Shown: positions 55,360 through 64,000 of the stretch, piece by piece
How positions within the stretch are numbered: the stretch's first letter is position 1
Layout of the letters: every line of letters begins with the position of its first letter
NCBI RefSeq assembly: GCF_029203305.1
Contig: NC_089461.1
Span: 806,001 to 870,000, forward strand
Direction of reading: 5' to 3'
DNA: 64,000 nt
From: Yamadazyma tenuis
Lineage: Eukaryota; Ascomycota; Pichiomycetes; Serinales; Debaryomycetaceae
The notes under the pieces: model-generated
Seen by the model: only the letters and a program-made list of their open reading frames with translations
Database searches by the model: none
Told to the model about the DNA's origin: nothing
Program-made: the position numbers and the translations under genes

Positions 55360-56100
55360 CTACCTCTTTCTCTGGATCTTCCATTTGAAGTGGATGTTCC
55401 CGGACCCATCCACCACCTTCTTCTTATTACCCTTTTTCATCAACTCTTTCTGCTGCTCCATTCTACTTTCCACTTGTTTGAGCTGCTGTTCTCTTTCCAT
55501 CCGACTTTTCAACAACTTGTACTGCTTGACCTTCTTTTCGTTCAATCTTTCTCTCACAACCTCGTCTATGTTGCTTTCGATGATCTTCTTGTTACTTTCC
55601 AACTGCTCAATTCTGGGCCTATTCTCTCTTCTACTCAAAAAGTCTTTATCGGTGTTGAAGTATTCTTCTGGTGAAAACCTCTCTTGTTCTTGTTTGGACC
55701 CGACGAAAACTGTGTGTTTTCCTTTGGCCTTAAATGCCAAACTCTGCTTTTGCTTGTCTATCTTGTTTAACTCATTCAATCTCATCGTACGAATATAGTT
55801 TGAATCTTGAGTTTTAAGCAACTTCACCTGGTCAACAGATAACAGCTCGTTTCCTCTATCCGACACGATTATTCCTCTGTCATCGGTTCTCTTTCTGGTC
55901 ATGGCATGGTAGTATTCATCAGGATTGTATTGCGATGCCTTGTTTCTAAGGGCCTTTATGGCAGCCTGTTTTTTGTGGAAGTCGGCGGCTCTCAACCGAT
56001 AGTCCTTCTTCTTCTCCAATAGCCCATACCTTTCTCTATCTTTCGTCTGAGACCGCTCCTTGTGCTGCTTCTTCTGGATATTATGTACCAATTTTGCCAT
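55360..56100 (-). CDS. UTP11: U3 snoRNP protein Utp11
   Basis: A 246-residue basic SSU-processome component. Landmarks: HKERSQTKDRERYGLLEKKKDYRLRA near the N-terminus, KNKASQYNPDEYYHAM-like sequence around residues 50-65, KTQDSNYIRTMR, HTVFVGS, and a lysine-rich C-terminus. It acts in nucleolar 18S rRNA maturation. The ATG at 56100 gives the conserved start MAKLVHN. Divergent from ATP25 with start codons 23 bp apart. Converges on KTI12 with 43 bp between stops. Confidence 0.92.
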   Translation of the reverse strand: MAKLVHNIQKKQHKERSQTKDRERYGLLEKKKDYRLRAADFHKKQAAIKALRNKASQYNPDEYYHAMTRKRTDDRGIIVSDRGNELLSVDQVKLLKTQDSNYIRTMRLNELNKIDKQKQSLAFKAKGKHTVFVGSKQEQERFSPEEYFNTDKDFLSRRENRPRIEQLESNKKIIESNIDEVVRERLNEKKVKQYKLLKSRMEREQQLKQVESRMEQQKELMKKGNKKKVVDGSGNIHFKWKIQRKR

Positions 56101-56123
56101 CTGTTGTAGGTATTTTTTTTGCG

Positions 56124-57998
56124 ATGCGATCAAGATGTTCGAAAATGATTCAAATGCTCGAAAACTTCTCACTTGCGATACCTATGATCAGAATCCCAGC
56201 TCTAAGTAGAAGAGGTATTATACGCTCTGCTCGACAAGTGAGCCGTGTGTACGCCCTTCCTGCATTTAGATCTTTCCACTTCACCAACGTCTTAAAGCTA
56301 ACAGAGCCAATCCGTGCTATTGACAACAGTGATAATACTCCTTGGTATTTAAGAGAAGAACAGAATATCTCCACCAAACCCGCTGATAGGCCGCCCATCC
56401 CTTACGTTCCAGAGTCTGCTCCTAGTACGGTTACGGAATTTCTCCGTCTCTTGGCCGAAGAATACGGTCTTCAAGAGATTCAACTATTTGACCTAAACAC
56501 ATTAGATGCAAGCCATCCTCAAAGTGTGGAAAACCAGCCCTTTGACTACATAATAATCTGCACCGGAAAGTCCGAAAGACACATATACAAAGCGGGACAG
56601 GAGCTCAAGCACTATATCAAACATAATTTCCAAAAACAGGTCAAAGTCAACGGTTTGGTATCAGCAGCTCCCAACGCTGTAGCAAGAAGACGGATGTTGA
56701 AGAGGGCTAACAAGGCTCCTCTTGCAACCGATAATGACTATGGAAAAACGGCGAACTCGTGGGTTATGTGTGAGACGAGTGTAGATAACATTTGTATTCA
56801 TGTTCTCACCAAAGATAGGAGAGCTGAATTGGACTTGGAGTCTTTGTGGGTGGAGGAGAAGGCACCAGAACCGGTGGAGAAACAGGAAGAGAGTGTGGCT
56901 ATCAAGAACGTTTCCGATATACCTGAGTTCTTTCTTACCAGAAGAAAATTACACACCTCTACGAGGTACATCAACCATGAGTTGGCTACATGCCTTACTA
57001 ACCTTATGGAAGAAGAAGTTGACAGCTTAAATTCCCAGAAACTAAACCAGTATATCACCGAGTTTGAGGCCAGCTTTGTCAATCCTAACGTTGAAGACCA
57101 CAAGTTCCGGTCCATCTTCTACAGCATATTACATTTCATAGACCATAGTGTGGTGAGCTTGGAAAAGGTAACAGAAGTTATGCTTGACAAATATGCTGAT
57201 TTAGCCATTGCTATAGATGAGTCGGTGAACATGAAGCACGAAAGATCCAGTGATGTCACCACTTATATGAAAGTTCTTATCGACTCTCCTCAATTACAGG
57301 CCAGTCTTGAACCTAAACCAAGATCCGACAAGGCTTTCGATATGTTGGCCCAGTTTTCCATGAATGTCTACCGGTTTTCAGGAGAAACTATCGATCCTGA
57401 AGCCAATCCTGAGTTCATCCCACTTTTGTGGAAGCTAGCATTCACATCCACAAACAACGGAGAATTGGACCTTGGCCCTTCAGTCATAGACGAAACTCTC
57501 TACGACAACAAAGACTACTATCATCAGAAGTTCTCCACGTCTGTACAAGCAGAAAATCGTACAAGAGATATGATGGAGGTATTGAACTTCTACTTGGGAC
57601 TCAAGTCTGACAGCCGTTCATTTAGCAGGTCTTTCAAGGAGTTGCAGTTGTTTTCTCTCGGTAACTCTGGCCGCTGGGATGAGTTCTGGAACCACTGGGA
57701 TGTCTCCATGAGTCTTTTGGACGATAAAAAAGACATTCAGAGATGGGCCAGACTTATAGTATATTTGGCTCTTAGAAACGATGTGAGGGCCAACAAAATT
57801 TTTGTCCAAGAGTATTGGAGCGGCACTCACAAAATGTCAGGGTCATTTATGGAGCAGTTTCAAGCCAGGTCAGGTGACTTGAAGGAGTCGGAGACTCACC
57901 ATTTGAAAGTATCGTTGGGTTTAATCCTAGAGTCCCAGCACAAAATATTGCCCGATTCGGCCCTCGATGAGATACGAACTTTCGCGAGTACTTTGTAA
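56124..57998 (+). CDS. ATP25: ATP synthase assembly / mitochondrial translation factor Atp25
   Basis: About 624 residues. A mitochondrial presequence is followed by a RsfS-like domain (FDYIIICTGKSERHIYKAGQELKHYI, NSWVMCETSVDNICIHVL) and a helical C-terminal part. In S. cerevisiae Atp25 is cleaved: the N-terminal half is a ribosome-silencing-factor homologue and the C-terminal half stabilises the ATP9 mRNA. ATGs at 56124, 56145 and 56154 are all possible starts; 56124 is taken as first. UGUAAAUA overlaps the stop codon (57994-58001). Confidence 0.88.
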   Translation: MRSRCSKMIQMLENFSLAIPMIRIPALSRRGIIRSARQVSRVYALPAFRSFHFTNVLKLTEPIRAIDNSDNTPWYLREEQNISTKPADRPPIPYVPESAPSTVTEFLRLLAEEYGLQEIQLFDLNTLDASHPQSVENQPFDYIIICTGKSERHIYKAGQELKHYIKHNFQKQVKVNGLVSAAPNAVARRRMLKRANKAPLATDNDYGKTANSWVMCETSVDNICIHVLTKDRRAELDLESLWVEEKAPEPVEKQEESVAIKNVSDIPEFFLTRRKLHTSTRYINHELATCLTNLMEEEVDSLNSQKLNQYITEFEASFVNPNVEDHKFRSIFYSILHFIDHSVVSLEKVTEVMLDKYADLAIAIDESVNMKHERSSDVTTYMKVLIDSPQLQASLEPKPRSDKAFDMLAQFSMNVYRFSGETIDPEANPEFIPLLWKLAFTSTNNGELDLGPSVIDETLYDNKDYYHQKFSTSVQAENRTRDMMEVLNFYLGLKSDSRSFSRSFKELQLFSLGNSGRWDEFWNHWDVSMSLLDDKKDIQRWARLIVYLALRNDVRANKIFVQEYWSGTHKMSGSFMEQFQARSGDLKESETHHLKVSLGLILESQHKILPDSALDEIRTFASTL

Positions 57999-58029
57999 AT
58001 AGAACAGGCGCGTTCATATATTCAATACC

Positions 58030-58047
58030 ATGAAAACATGTCTATAG
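58030..58047 (+). other. Five-codon upstream ORF overlapping SLD2 start
   Basis: ATG AAA ACA TGT CTA TAG begins 8 nt before the SLD2 ATG and ends inside the SLD2 coding region in another frame. If the leader includes it, it would lower SLD2 translation. Confidence 0.5.
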
Positions 58048-59279
58048 ATCAAAATCTAACACAGGTGAAAAAGAAGATCAAGGACTGGGAGCACGACTTC
58101 GTCAAAGTACACTCCAGACCACCTTCGAAGACTGACGTTAAAGAAGATGCCCACATCCTGAAATTGTATAAGTTATACCGGGCCCTCAAATTGAAGCAGC
58201 AAAAATTACCAGACAAGCCACAGCAAATACCGCCCAAGCCGGCTACGGACGTCGACATTGACAACTTGAAGGGTCTTTCCGATGATGAGAAAGAATTGGA
58301 CGGTCCTCAGGAGGTGTCGGCGTTCTACAACAATTCTGAGTTGGGGCCCACTCCACAAGCAGGAGGTAAAGTGTTATCGATATTTGATATCAGAATGACG
58401 CCCCCAGAGCCGTCTCCGTCGAAGAGGAAGGTGCCTCTAGTGCCCCATAATGGCCCGTCTGAAGATTTGGAGTTTAAGACACCCACCAAGCCCAAACTCA
58501 TCACCCAAGTCACGCCATTGAGGTCAGCATCCAAGTCATCATCCTTTATGCACCGAATTGCCATGGCTAGTCTGAGCAGCCCCACTAAGACGCCCATGCG
58601 AACACCAGTGTCAATGGGTCTCGGGGCGTTGGCAGCGGACACTCCACAGTATCTCAAACGAAATATCCTGAAGTTTGAGTTGTCTCAAACCGACAAATCT
58701 CCATTTCTTTCCCAGCCATCGTCGCCGGTTAATACCAGGTCTCCTTCAACCCCCACCTCCAAGTCGACGATTAATTTTCTGGTTTCTCCGTCACCCTTGA
58801 AGTCTCATGGATTCCGCCAAATGGGTAACAGAAGTCTACTTGATGTCTACCGAGACCATAAGAGCATCATCATCTCGCAACAAGAACATGACAAGTACGG
58901 GGTGGATAGTGAGTCATCTGAAGAGGAACAGGCCCTCACAGGAGAGCTGTATGTTCCTAGACGAAAGAAGAGCAAGACACAGAAAAGATCCACCAGACGG
59001 TACAAGATTAAGCCAAACATCGCGTCTGTTGAAGATGATAGTATGGGCTCGAAGAACTTGCATAAGGTGTTGGAGGAGATCAATGAGAATGAAGAGAAGA
59101 GGTTGGAGAAGATGGCACAAGGAGTGGAGAGCAGTGAAGGTGAAGAAAGTGAAGAAGATAAGAAGCCAGTCAAGCCTGCAACCAAATCGAAGGGAAGAAA
59201 AGTTGCACCTATAAGTCACAACTACAAGAGATTGAAGATTCACTACAAGAAGAATAAGAACTGGGGGAGAAGGCGTTAG
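58038..59279 (+). CDS. SLD2: DNA replication initiation regulator Sld2
   Basis: A 413-residue Sld2/Drc1 homologue. The N-terminal motif KIKDWEHDFVKVHSRPPSKTDVKED is the conserved RecQ4/Sld2 domain. The middle has many S/T-P sites (TPPEPSPSKRK, SPTKTPMRTP, SPSTPTS, SPSPLK) expected for CDK control of Dpb11 binding. The C-terminus is acidic, then basic, ending NYKRLKIHYKK. Sld2 is needed for CMG activation at origins. Spacing from ATP25 is 39 bp. Confidence 0.9.
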   Translation: MSIDQNLTQVKKKIKDWEHDFVKVHSRPPSKTDVKEDAHILKLYKLYRALKLKQQKLPDKPQQIPPKPATDVDIDNLKGLSDDEKELDGPQEVSAFYNNSELGPTPQAGGKVLSIFDIRMTPPEPSPSKRKVPLVPHNGPSEDLEFKTPTKPKLITQVTPLRSASKSSSFMHRIAMASLSSPTKTPMRTPVSMGLGALAADTPQYLKRNILKFELSQTDKSPFLSQPSSPVNTRSPSTPTSKSTINFLVSPSPLKSHGFRQMGNRSLLDVYRDHKSIIISQQEHDKYGVDSESSEEEQALTGELYVPRRKKSKTQKRSTRRYKIKPNIASVEDDSMGSKNLHKVLEEINENEEKRLEKMAQGVESSEGEESEEDKKPVKPATKSKGRKVAPISHNYKRLKIHYKKNKNWGRRR

Positions 59280-59359
59280 TTATGCACTAAGATTGCACAC
59301 CGTATTAAATCGTCCACCTAATTGTAAGCACATATAATACATAATAAGTCATTCACCTG

Positions 59360-60841
59360 TTAATACATACTAGCAACCAATTCACTCAGGTCCCCACCAG
59401 AGCCAAATTGAACTCGTTTCTTGAGCGGGTCCGAGAAGTCTTGAGATTCAACTTTGACTTCAGCTTTGCCTGCCACATACACAGGTTTCTCCCACTTGTT
59501 GTTATCGGCTTCGTAATCCCACACGTTTTGAGTTGCGATATCTTCATCTTTTCTCTTGCTTTGTTTAAGATCGTCTTCCAATTTCGTGATTTCATGGGTA
59601 TTCGCTTCGTCGTCGTCATCATCTCTCATCGAGTACTTTTCTACCATCGTCACCTTTCCATCTTTTATGACCATTTCAACCGTCTTTTGGCCTTTACCCA
59701 ACCGTTTCTGTTCATTCTCTTCATATTTCCTGAATTGTCGTTGCTGCTTCTTTAACCTTATCGCTCTCTCGGCGGCAGAAAGCCACATATTACCACTGTT
59801 GGAAGTGGAGATTTCGTAGTCGGCTGCGTTGTCTATGATCTTGGTTCTTTCTTCTCCATTGTCTTGGAAGTCTAGTAATGTATTGAGTCTTTGTTGAGCT
59901 GCCACTAGATCAGGATCAACTCCGCTGATATTATTGTAGTACAGAATCTCCTTCTCCTGCTGTGACTGGGTTTCTCGGGAGGCAATTTCCTCCTCTAGTC
60001 TCTCGTGCTGGATCTTCCTCTCGGCTTCGGCTTGTTTCAAAGCAGCATCTTGAGCTTTCCAGAGATTTTCACCGGCCTTTAAACTAACCACTATCTTCTT
60101 GGGCTTGGTTTGAGGCTTGGGTGATCCCTGGTACCTTTCTGGTCTTACTGGTTTCCCGTCCAATTCTTGTTTTTCTTTTAGTAACACTTCTTTTATCTCG
60201 ACTCTATCTTTAACAGAAAGAAGCTCGTAGCCACAGAAAGAACATGGCTGTAACCCCTCTCTGGCACAGATAATCTTGCCGCAGTTCAAGCAGTTGGGGG
60301 CTATTTCGAATAGTGGATGCCTCGTAGCATTACAGAAGCAAACTGTGCGTGAGTCATCATCCTTCTTCACTTCAAGTGAATTCAATACCGCCTCAAGATC
60401 TTGAAGGCTCTCGAGCTTCTTCTTTCTTGACTTTCTGTTCTCTTTGGGGGTTTCCTCCTGCTTCTCTTTGATCAACTCCGAGGTGGTTATGGGAACTCTT
60501 TTCAGAGGTTTAATTGGTGCTGGGGAGCTGGATGTTTCTCTAGATTTGGTTGTGCTCCATGCATTTTTAGAGTCCCTTTTGGGCTGGGGCTCAATTACAG
60601 ATGATGGGGATGGCGTGACCTTCGGCTTGTGTTTCAAGCTGTTTTTCACATCGATGAATTTCATCAAAAATGCCGAAGTGGTATCGCTTTCTCCAAGAAT
60701 GTTGAGAAAGTGATCTTGGATAGCACTGTCGTTTGGGAGAGTCAATCCGTACTCAACCATCTGAGAGCACGACTCGGGATCCAACGGGATGATTTCCGCA
60801 ATAGCGCCGGCTAGTTCTAGTTTCTGTTTAGCAGAGATCAT
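59360..60841 (-). CDS. RQT4: Ribosome quality-control trigger subunit Rqt4 (ASC-1/TRIP4-like)
   Basis: A 493-residue homologue of yeast Rqt4 and human TRIP4. The central zf-C2HC5 domain reads CFCNATRHPLFEIAPNC, CGKIICAREG and PCSFCG. The C-terminal half has long charged helices with RLNTLLDFQDN and MWLSAAERAIRLKKQQRQ, typical of the family. RQT (Slh1-Cue3-Rqt4) splits collided ribosomes. Divergent from the IME2-like kinase over 241 bp. Confidence 0.9.
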   Translation of the reverse strand: MISAKQKLELAGAIAEIIPLDPESCSQMVEYGLTLPNDSAIQDHFLNILGESDTTSAFLMKFIDVKNSLKHKPKVTPSPSSVIEPQPKRDSKNAWSTTKSRETSSSPAPIKPLKRVPITTSELIKEKQEETPKENRKSRKKKLESLQDLEAVLNSLEVKKDDDSRTVCFCNATRHPLFEIAPNCLNCGKIICAREGLQPCSFCGYELLSVKDRVEIKEVLLKEKQELDGKPVRPERYQGSPKPQTKPKKIVVSLKAGENLWKAQDAALKQAEAERKIQHERLEEEIASRETQSQQEKEILYYNNISGVDPDLVAAQQRLNTLLDFQDNGEERTKIIDNAADYEISTSNSGNMWLSAAERAIRLKKQQRQFRKYEENEQKRLGKGQKTVEMVIKDGKVTMVEKYSMRDDDDDEANTHEITKLEDDLKQSKRKDEDIATQNVWDYEADNNKWEKPVYVAGKAEVKVESQDFSDPLKKRVQFGSGGDLSELVASMY

Positions 60842-61082
60842 AGTGATGTCTGAGAAATGTTACTGATAACATTTTTTGCGCGGATATCAGTTGCAAAAAA
60901 GCTGCAAACAAAATCCACAAACCCCTACAACTTCAACAGAGGAACTCATTTAAATTCCTCTGAACAAACAAACAAGCCCCCTCTAAATCAGTACGTATCA
61001 CGTACTGAATTACTACACGGAGACAACCATCTCCACACCCCAGTTCTTCCAGCCCCAGACTCCCTCGTTGATCAAGAAAATT

Positions 61083-62702
61083 ATGAGTTACATGCGGACT
61101 CAGAAGCCTTTACTCCAAAAATACCCCCAGGAATGGGTCAAACCCATTGGATGGAAGTCTGTATTCGAAAACTACTACCTCTATACTGCTATGGGATCTG
61201 GCAGCTTCGGAGATGTGTATCTTGGTAAAACCAAGATGAATTCCAAGATATTTATTCGAAACGACATCAGAATTTCCACTCTATTAGAACCTTTACATGA
61301 TCACCACCGGAACCGACTGCCATTGGTGGCTGTGAAGATCCTCAAGACTCCCATCACTTCTATGGAAGAGTATAGACGGAGCAAGGAACTCAAGTTTATC
61401 TTGTCGATTCCTTCTCACCCCAACTTGGTGGAGGTGTATGATCTATTCATTGACCCTAGCAGCCACCAGGTTAACATCGTGATGGAATGTATGGGCCAAA
61501 CCCTCTACCATTTGGTGGTCGCTAGAGGCAGTTTGAAGTTCAGTCCCGTCACCATGAAGAGCATTTTGAGTCAAGTATTGAACGGAATCAAGCATATCCA
61601 CAAATATGGGTTTTTGCACAGAGATTTAAAGCCCGAAAACATTCTCTTGATTGCCACCATTCAGTTTTATGGGGACAAGGAGAATATTCCCCCACACCGC
61701 AAATGTGACAGCTATATCGTAAAGGTCGCTGACTATGGGTTGAGTAGAAGCGTAGATGACATGTCACCATACACTTCATATGTGGCCACCAGATGGTACA
61801 GAGCACCCGAGATCTTGTTGCAAAGAGGATTATACGGCAGGGCTGCCGATATGTGGGCATTTGGGCTTATTGTCATGGAGCTTGTCAATTTCGCAGCATT
61901 ATTCCCCGGGGATAATGAGGTAAACCAATTGTGGTTAATTGTCAAAACCCTCGGAAGCCCGCTTTTGCCAGAAATAACCTACATTGGCACTAGTCCGACC
62001 TATTTAATCCCATTGGGAGGGTTTTGGAGAGAAGCTCATTCCTTGGCATCGAAATTAAAGGTTCTGTTTCCTTATGAGCGAGGAGTGACTATTGGTGAGT
62101 TGTTTTCGACCGATAGGTACCAAGGAGTCGCGGAGGTTGTACAAGGATGCCTCAAGTGGGATCCAGACACAAGGTCAGATGCGAAAGCCTTAAGTTCAAT
62201 GAAATACTTCAAAGGCACTTGCACCTATGAGCTGTACAGGCCTTCGACCCACTTTCGTCAAAATAATCACAACCTTTTCTCGGCCGGAAACTACGGTTCA
62301 AACAGCTGCAAAGTAATCAAACCCAAATATCTTTACACAGATTTCTATGATGGGTACGAAGGCCAGTTTATGGGTTTCAACCTGCCCTTGCTTCCTTTTC
62401 GCAACCGTTCGTATTTAAGCAAACCCACCACGGAGTTGTTGGACGAAGATCACGATGAGAATGTATATGACCCAGAAGTCCTGGTTGACGTGGAAATCGA
62501 CGAAGAGTACTTTGATTCGGATGCGTACGACTCTGACCGGTTAGAAAAGCTCTTATCCAATGCCGACAATGAGAACGAGAACAGTTATCACTGGAATGGC
62601 CCCGCGGAAGACATGATCCCCAAACTCCATCGGCACCATACTAGAACTAAGACCCCGTTTCACTCGAAAGACCAGTTTCTCAAGGTCCCCAATTGTGGCT
62701 AA
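61083..62702 (+). CDS. IME2: IME2-like meiotic protein kinase
   Basis: A 539-residue serine/threonine kinase of the RCK/MAK group, closest to Ime2. P-loop GSGSFGDVYLG, VAVK lysine, catalytic loop HRDLKPEN, DYG in place of DFG (VADYGLSR), an activation loop with TSY (SPYTSYVATRWYRAPE) and DMWAFGLIVMEL follow in order. The loop between HRDLKPEN and DYG has an insert (FYGDKENIPPHRK). The acidic C-terminal tail (EEYFDSDAYDSD) is outside the kinase fold. Ime2 promotes meiosis in S. cerevisiae and affects differentiation in other yeasts. The ATG at 61083 is the first in frame. Confidence 0.85.
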   Translation: MSYMRTQKPLLQKYPQEWVKPIGWKSVFENYYLYTAMGSGSFGDVYLGKTKMNSKIFIRNDIRISTLLEPLHDHHRNRLPLVAVKILKTPITSMEEYRRSKELKFILSIPSHPNLVEVYDLFIDPSSHQVNIVMECMGQTLYHLVVARGSLKFSPVTMKSILSQVLNGIKHIHKYGFLHRDLKPENILLIATIQFYGDKENIPPHRKCDSYIVKVADYGLSRSVDDMSPYTSYVATRWYRAPEILLQRGLYGRAADMWAFGLIVMELVNFAALFPGDNEVNQLWLIVKTLGSPLLPEITYIGTSPTYLIPLGGFWREAHSLASKLKVLFPYERGVTIGELFSTDRYQGVAEVVQGCLKWDPDTRSDAKALSSMKYFKGTCTYELYRPSTHFRQNNHNLFSAGNYGSNSCKVIKPKYLYTDFYDGYEGQFMGFNLPLLPFRNRSYLSKPTTELLDEDHDENVYDPEVLVDVEIDEEYFDSDAYDSDRLEKLLSNADNENENSYHWNGPAEDMIPKLHRHHTRTKTPFHSKDQFLKVPNCG

Positions 62703-62817
62703 TATGTGTACTTATATTATTGTCTTAAATGTAATGTGAAAGAAACCCTCACCTGCGCGCAGCACCCCACAAAATATAATCTCCACCATAAGCGTACATC
62801 TTCACAACTCCATAAAA

Positions 62818-63768
62818 ATGTGTATTTTGTTGGCAAGCACCGAAAGCCCCGACTACCCGTTCATTCTATTGTCTAACAGAGACGAGTATTTCCGCCGGCC
62901 CACCGAAAATGCCCGGTTCCGGCCCCTCAGTAACAGACACATATTATCACCTGCTGACTTGGGACGAGCAGAGCATGGAACCTGGATAGGAGTCGATACC
63001 ACCGGTAAACTCGCAGTTCTTGTCAATTACCGGGAAAGTGATGATCTCAACGTCATCAGTGAAGTGTCTCGAGGAATTATTCCGGTTGACTATCTTTCCA
63101 GTGACTTGTCCGATGAGGAGTGGTATGATAACCTCGAGAAATCTTTGGCTTTACGAATCGTGGGGAAAAAAGTGGATTCCATTCCGCTCAGAAGAGTAGG
63201 CGGATTCTCGCTTCTCTACGGTCAACTCAAGTTGAATGACCTGGGGAAGATCAACAAATTAAACATCATCAGCAATAGAGGTGATAAGGGAACCGTCTTT
63301 GATTTTGATTCACCTCCAGACCATTTCCACTCTAATGACACGACCATTGGACTCTCCAACTCTCTCTTCTACGAGCCGTGGAACAAGGTCCATTTGGGCC
63401 GCCGGGCATTACATGAAGTTATAAATAAGTCAACAGAACAACACTACACCCAACAACAGCTCGTGGAAGAGCTCTTCAAAGTGCTTTCAACAAACTCCTA
63501 CGACCAGTCGTTTGCAAACAAGTCCATGAAAGACAAGCTTCTCGGATTAAGAGATACAATCTGTGTACCTCCGTTAGAAACTCAGTTTACTGACAAAGAG
63601 TTGAACGACACCATTGGTAAATACTATGGGACCCGGACCCAAACAATCATTTTGTTGGATAAGCATGGGGTGTTGCACTATTATGAAAAAGTTCTTTACT
63701 CCAGTGACGATTTGGCTGCACCAGGCCTGGGGTACCAACACTTCACGGTGAACGTCGCAAAGCAATAA
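62818..63768 (+). CDS. TANGO2/NRDE family protein
   Basis: A 316-residue TANGO2 homologue (S. cerevisiae YGR127W). It starts MCILLAS, and the NRDE motif is in LLSNRDEYFRRP (about 18-29). HGTWIGVDTTGKLAVLVNYRE, GFSLLYG, LSNSLF and a C-terminal TRTQTIILLDKHG fit the family. An Ntn-type fold with Cys2 exposed is expected. Human TANGO2 is linked to lipid, CoA and heme metabolism; the yeast role is unclear. Confidence 0.9.
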   Translation: MCILLASTESPDYPFILLSNRDEYFRRPTENARFRPLSNRHILSPADLGRAEHGTWIGVDTTGKLAVLVNYRESDDLNVISEVSRGIIPVDYLSSDLSDEEWYDNLEKSLALRIVGKKVDSIPLRRVGGFSLLYGQLKLNDLGKINKLNIISNRGDKGTVFDFDSPPDHFHSNDTTIGLSNSLFYEPWNKVHLGRRALHEVINKSTEQHYTQQQLVEELFKVLSTNSYDQSFANKSMKDKLLGLRDTICVPPLETQFTDKELNDTIGKYYGTRTQTIILLDKHGVLHYYEKVLYSSDDLAAPGLGYQHFTVNVAKQ

Positions 63769-63843
63769 CAATTAGCTTCAAGGCTTTGAGCGCGAAGTCT
63801 TGAAGGAAAATAGAGTATAGAAGATATATCAAATTAATACAAG

Positions 63844-64000
63844 ATGAGCCTTGAAACTTTAGAGGAGTATCCATTGACCAGTGTGTACCGCAAGCCTGCG
63901 CTCAAGCCACTGGCTGTACCTGAATTGTTGATTTTCATTCCTGGGAATCCCGGGTTGGTCGAGTACTACATCACCTACTTAGAGTTGATCCAGCAGGCGC
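63844..64000 (+). CDS. Lipid-droplet hydrolase-like protein (5' part)
   Basis: The first 52 codons of a gene cut by the window end. The N-terminus contains LLIFIPGNPGLVEYYITYLE, the oxyanion-hole region (PGNPG) of the LDAH alpha/beta-hydrolase family (YPR147C-like in yeast). These proteins sit on lipid droplets. The nucleophile Ser motif would lie beyond the window, so activity cannot be judged. Confidence 0.7.
   Translation, partial: MSLETLEEYPLTSVYRKPALKPLAVPELLIFIPGNPGLVEYYITYLELIQQA

Overview
The window reads as a piece of a budding-yeast (Saccharomycotina) chromosome. Genes are mostly intronless. The only introns found are 48 nt long, with GTATGT donors and TACTAAC branch points. The products are typical yeast proteins: PIR wall protein, Hol1, Yor1, Aip1, Mic60, Arp4, Glc3, Ku80, Mtg1, Kti12, Utp11, Atp25, Sld2, Rqt4, Ime2. 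Two genes checked codon by codon (the transporter at 9529 and the dehydrogenase at 14168) contain no in-frame CTG. That and the CYP52-type P450 fit the CUG-Ser1 clade (Debaryomycetaceae-like); the species cannot be fixed from sequence alone.

The left part (1 to about 38 kb) is accessory in character: sugar transporters, a GPI adhesin with tandem repeats, a sugar-acid catabolic cluster, a repeat-less PIR wall protein, a bZIP gene with a disrupted start, a divergent CYP52-type P450, a Hol1-type transporter, two tandem glutathione transferases, a glycine-rich DUF1399 protein, a dihydroxyacetone-synthase-like transketolase, a Zn2Cys6 regulator and a Yor1-type ABC pump. Intergenic spaces are long, up to 3.4 kb. 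The right part (38 to 64 kb) is dense core genome with spaces often under 250 bp and several divergent pairs.

The most interesting unit is 9.5-15.3 kb: an MFS sugar transporter, a DHDPS-family aldolase resembling fungal 2-keto-3-deoxy-L-galactonate aldolase (LGA1/GaaC), an enolase-superfamily dehydratase resembling L-galactonate/L-fuconate dehydratase (LGD1/GaaB, ENOSF1), and an Adh6-like NADPH alcohol dehydrogenase. Together they could form a compact route from a uronic acid (or 6-deoxy sugar acid) to pyruvate plus a short aldehyde. The promoters of the aldolase and of the dehydratase/dehydrogenase pair carry repeated CCCCA/TGGGG inverted repeats next to their TATA boxes. Related sites occur in the promoter of the transketolase-like gene (29.2 kb) and at the extreme left edge, hinting at a wider regulon.

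The right part covers actin turnover (AIP1), mitochondrial cristae (MIC60), chromatin (ARP4), glycogen (GLC3), G-protein chaperoning (RIC8-like), a fungal transcription factor without a visible zinc cluster, DNA repair (Ku80), mitochondrial ribosome assembly (MTG1), tRNA modification (KTI12), rRNA processing (UTP11), mitochondrial translation/ATP synthase (ATP25), replication (SLD2), ribosome quality control (RQT4), meiosis (IME2-like), a TANGO2 protein, and the start of a lipid-droplet-hydrolase-like gene cut by the window end. No tRNA, rRNA, transposon, CRISPR array or centromere was recognised.
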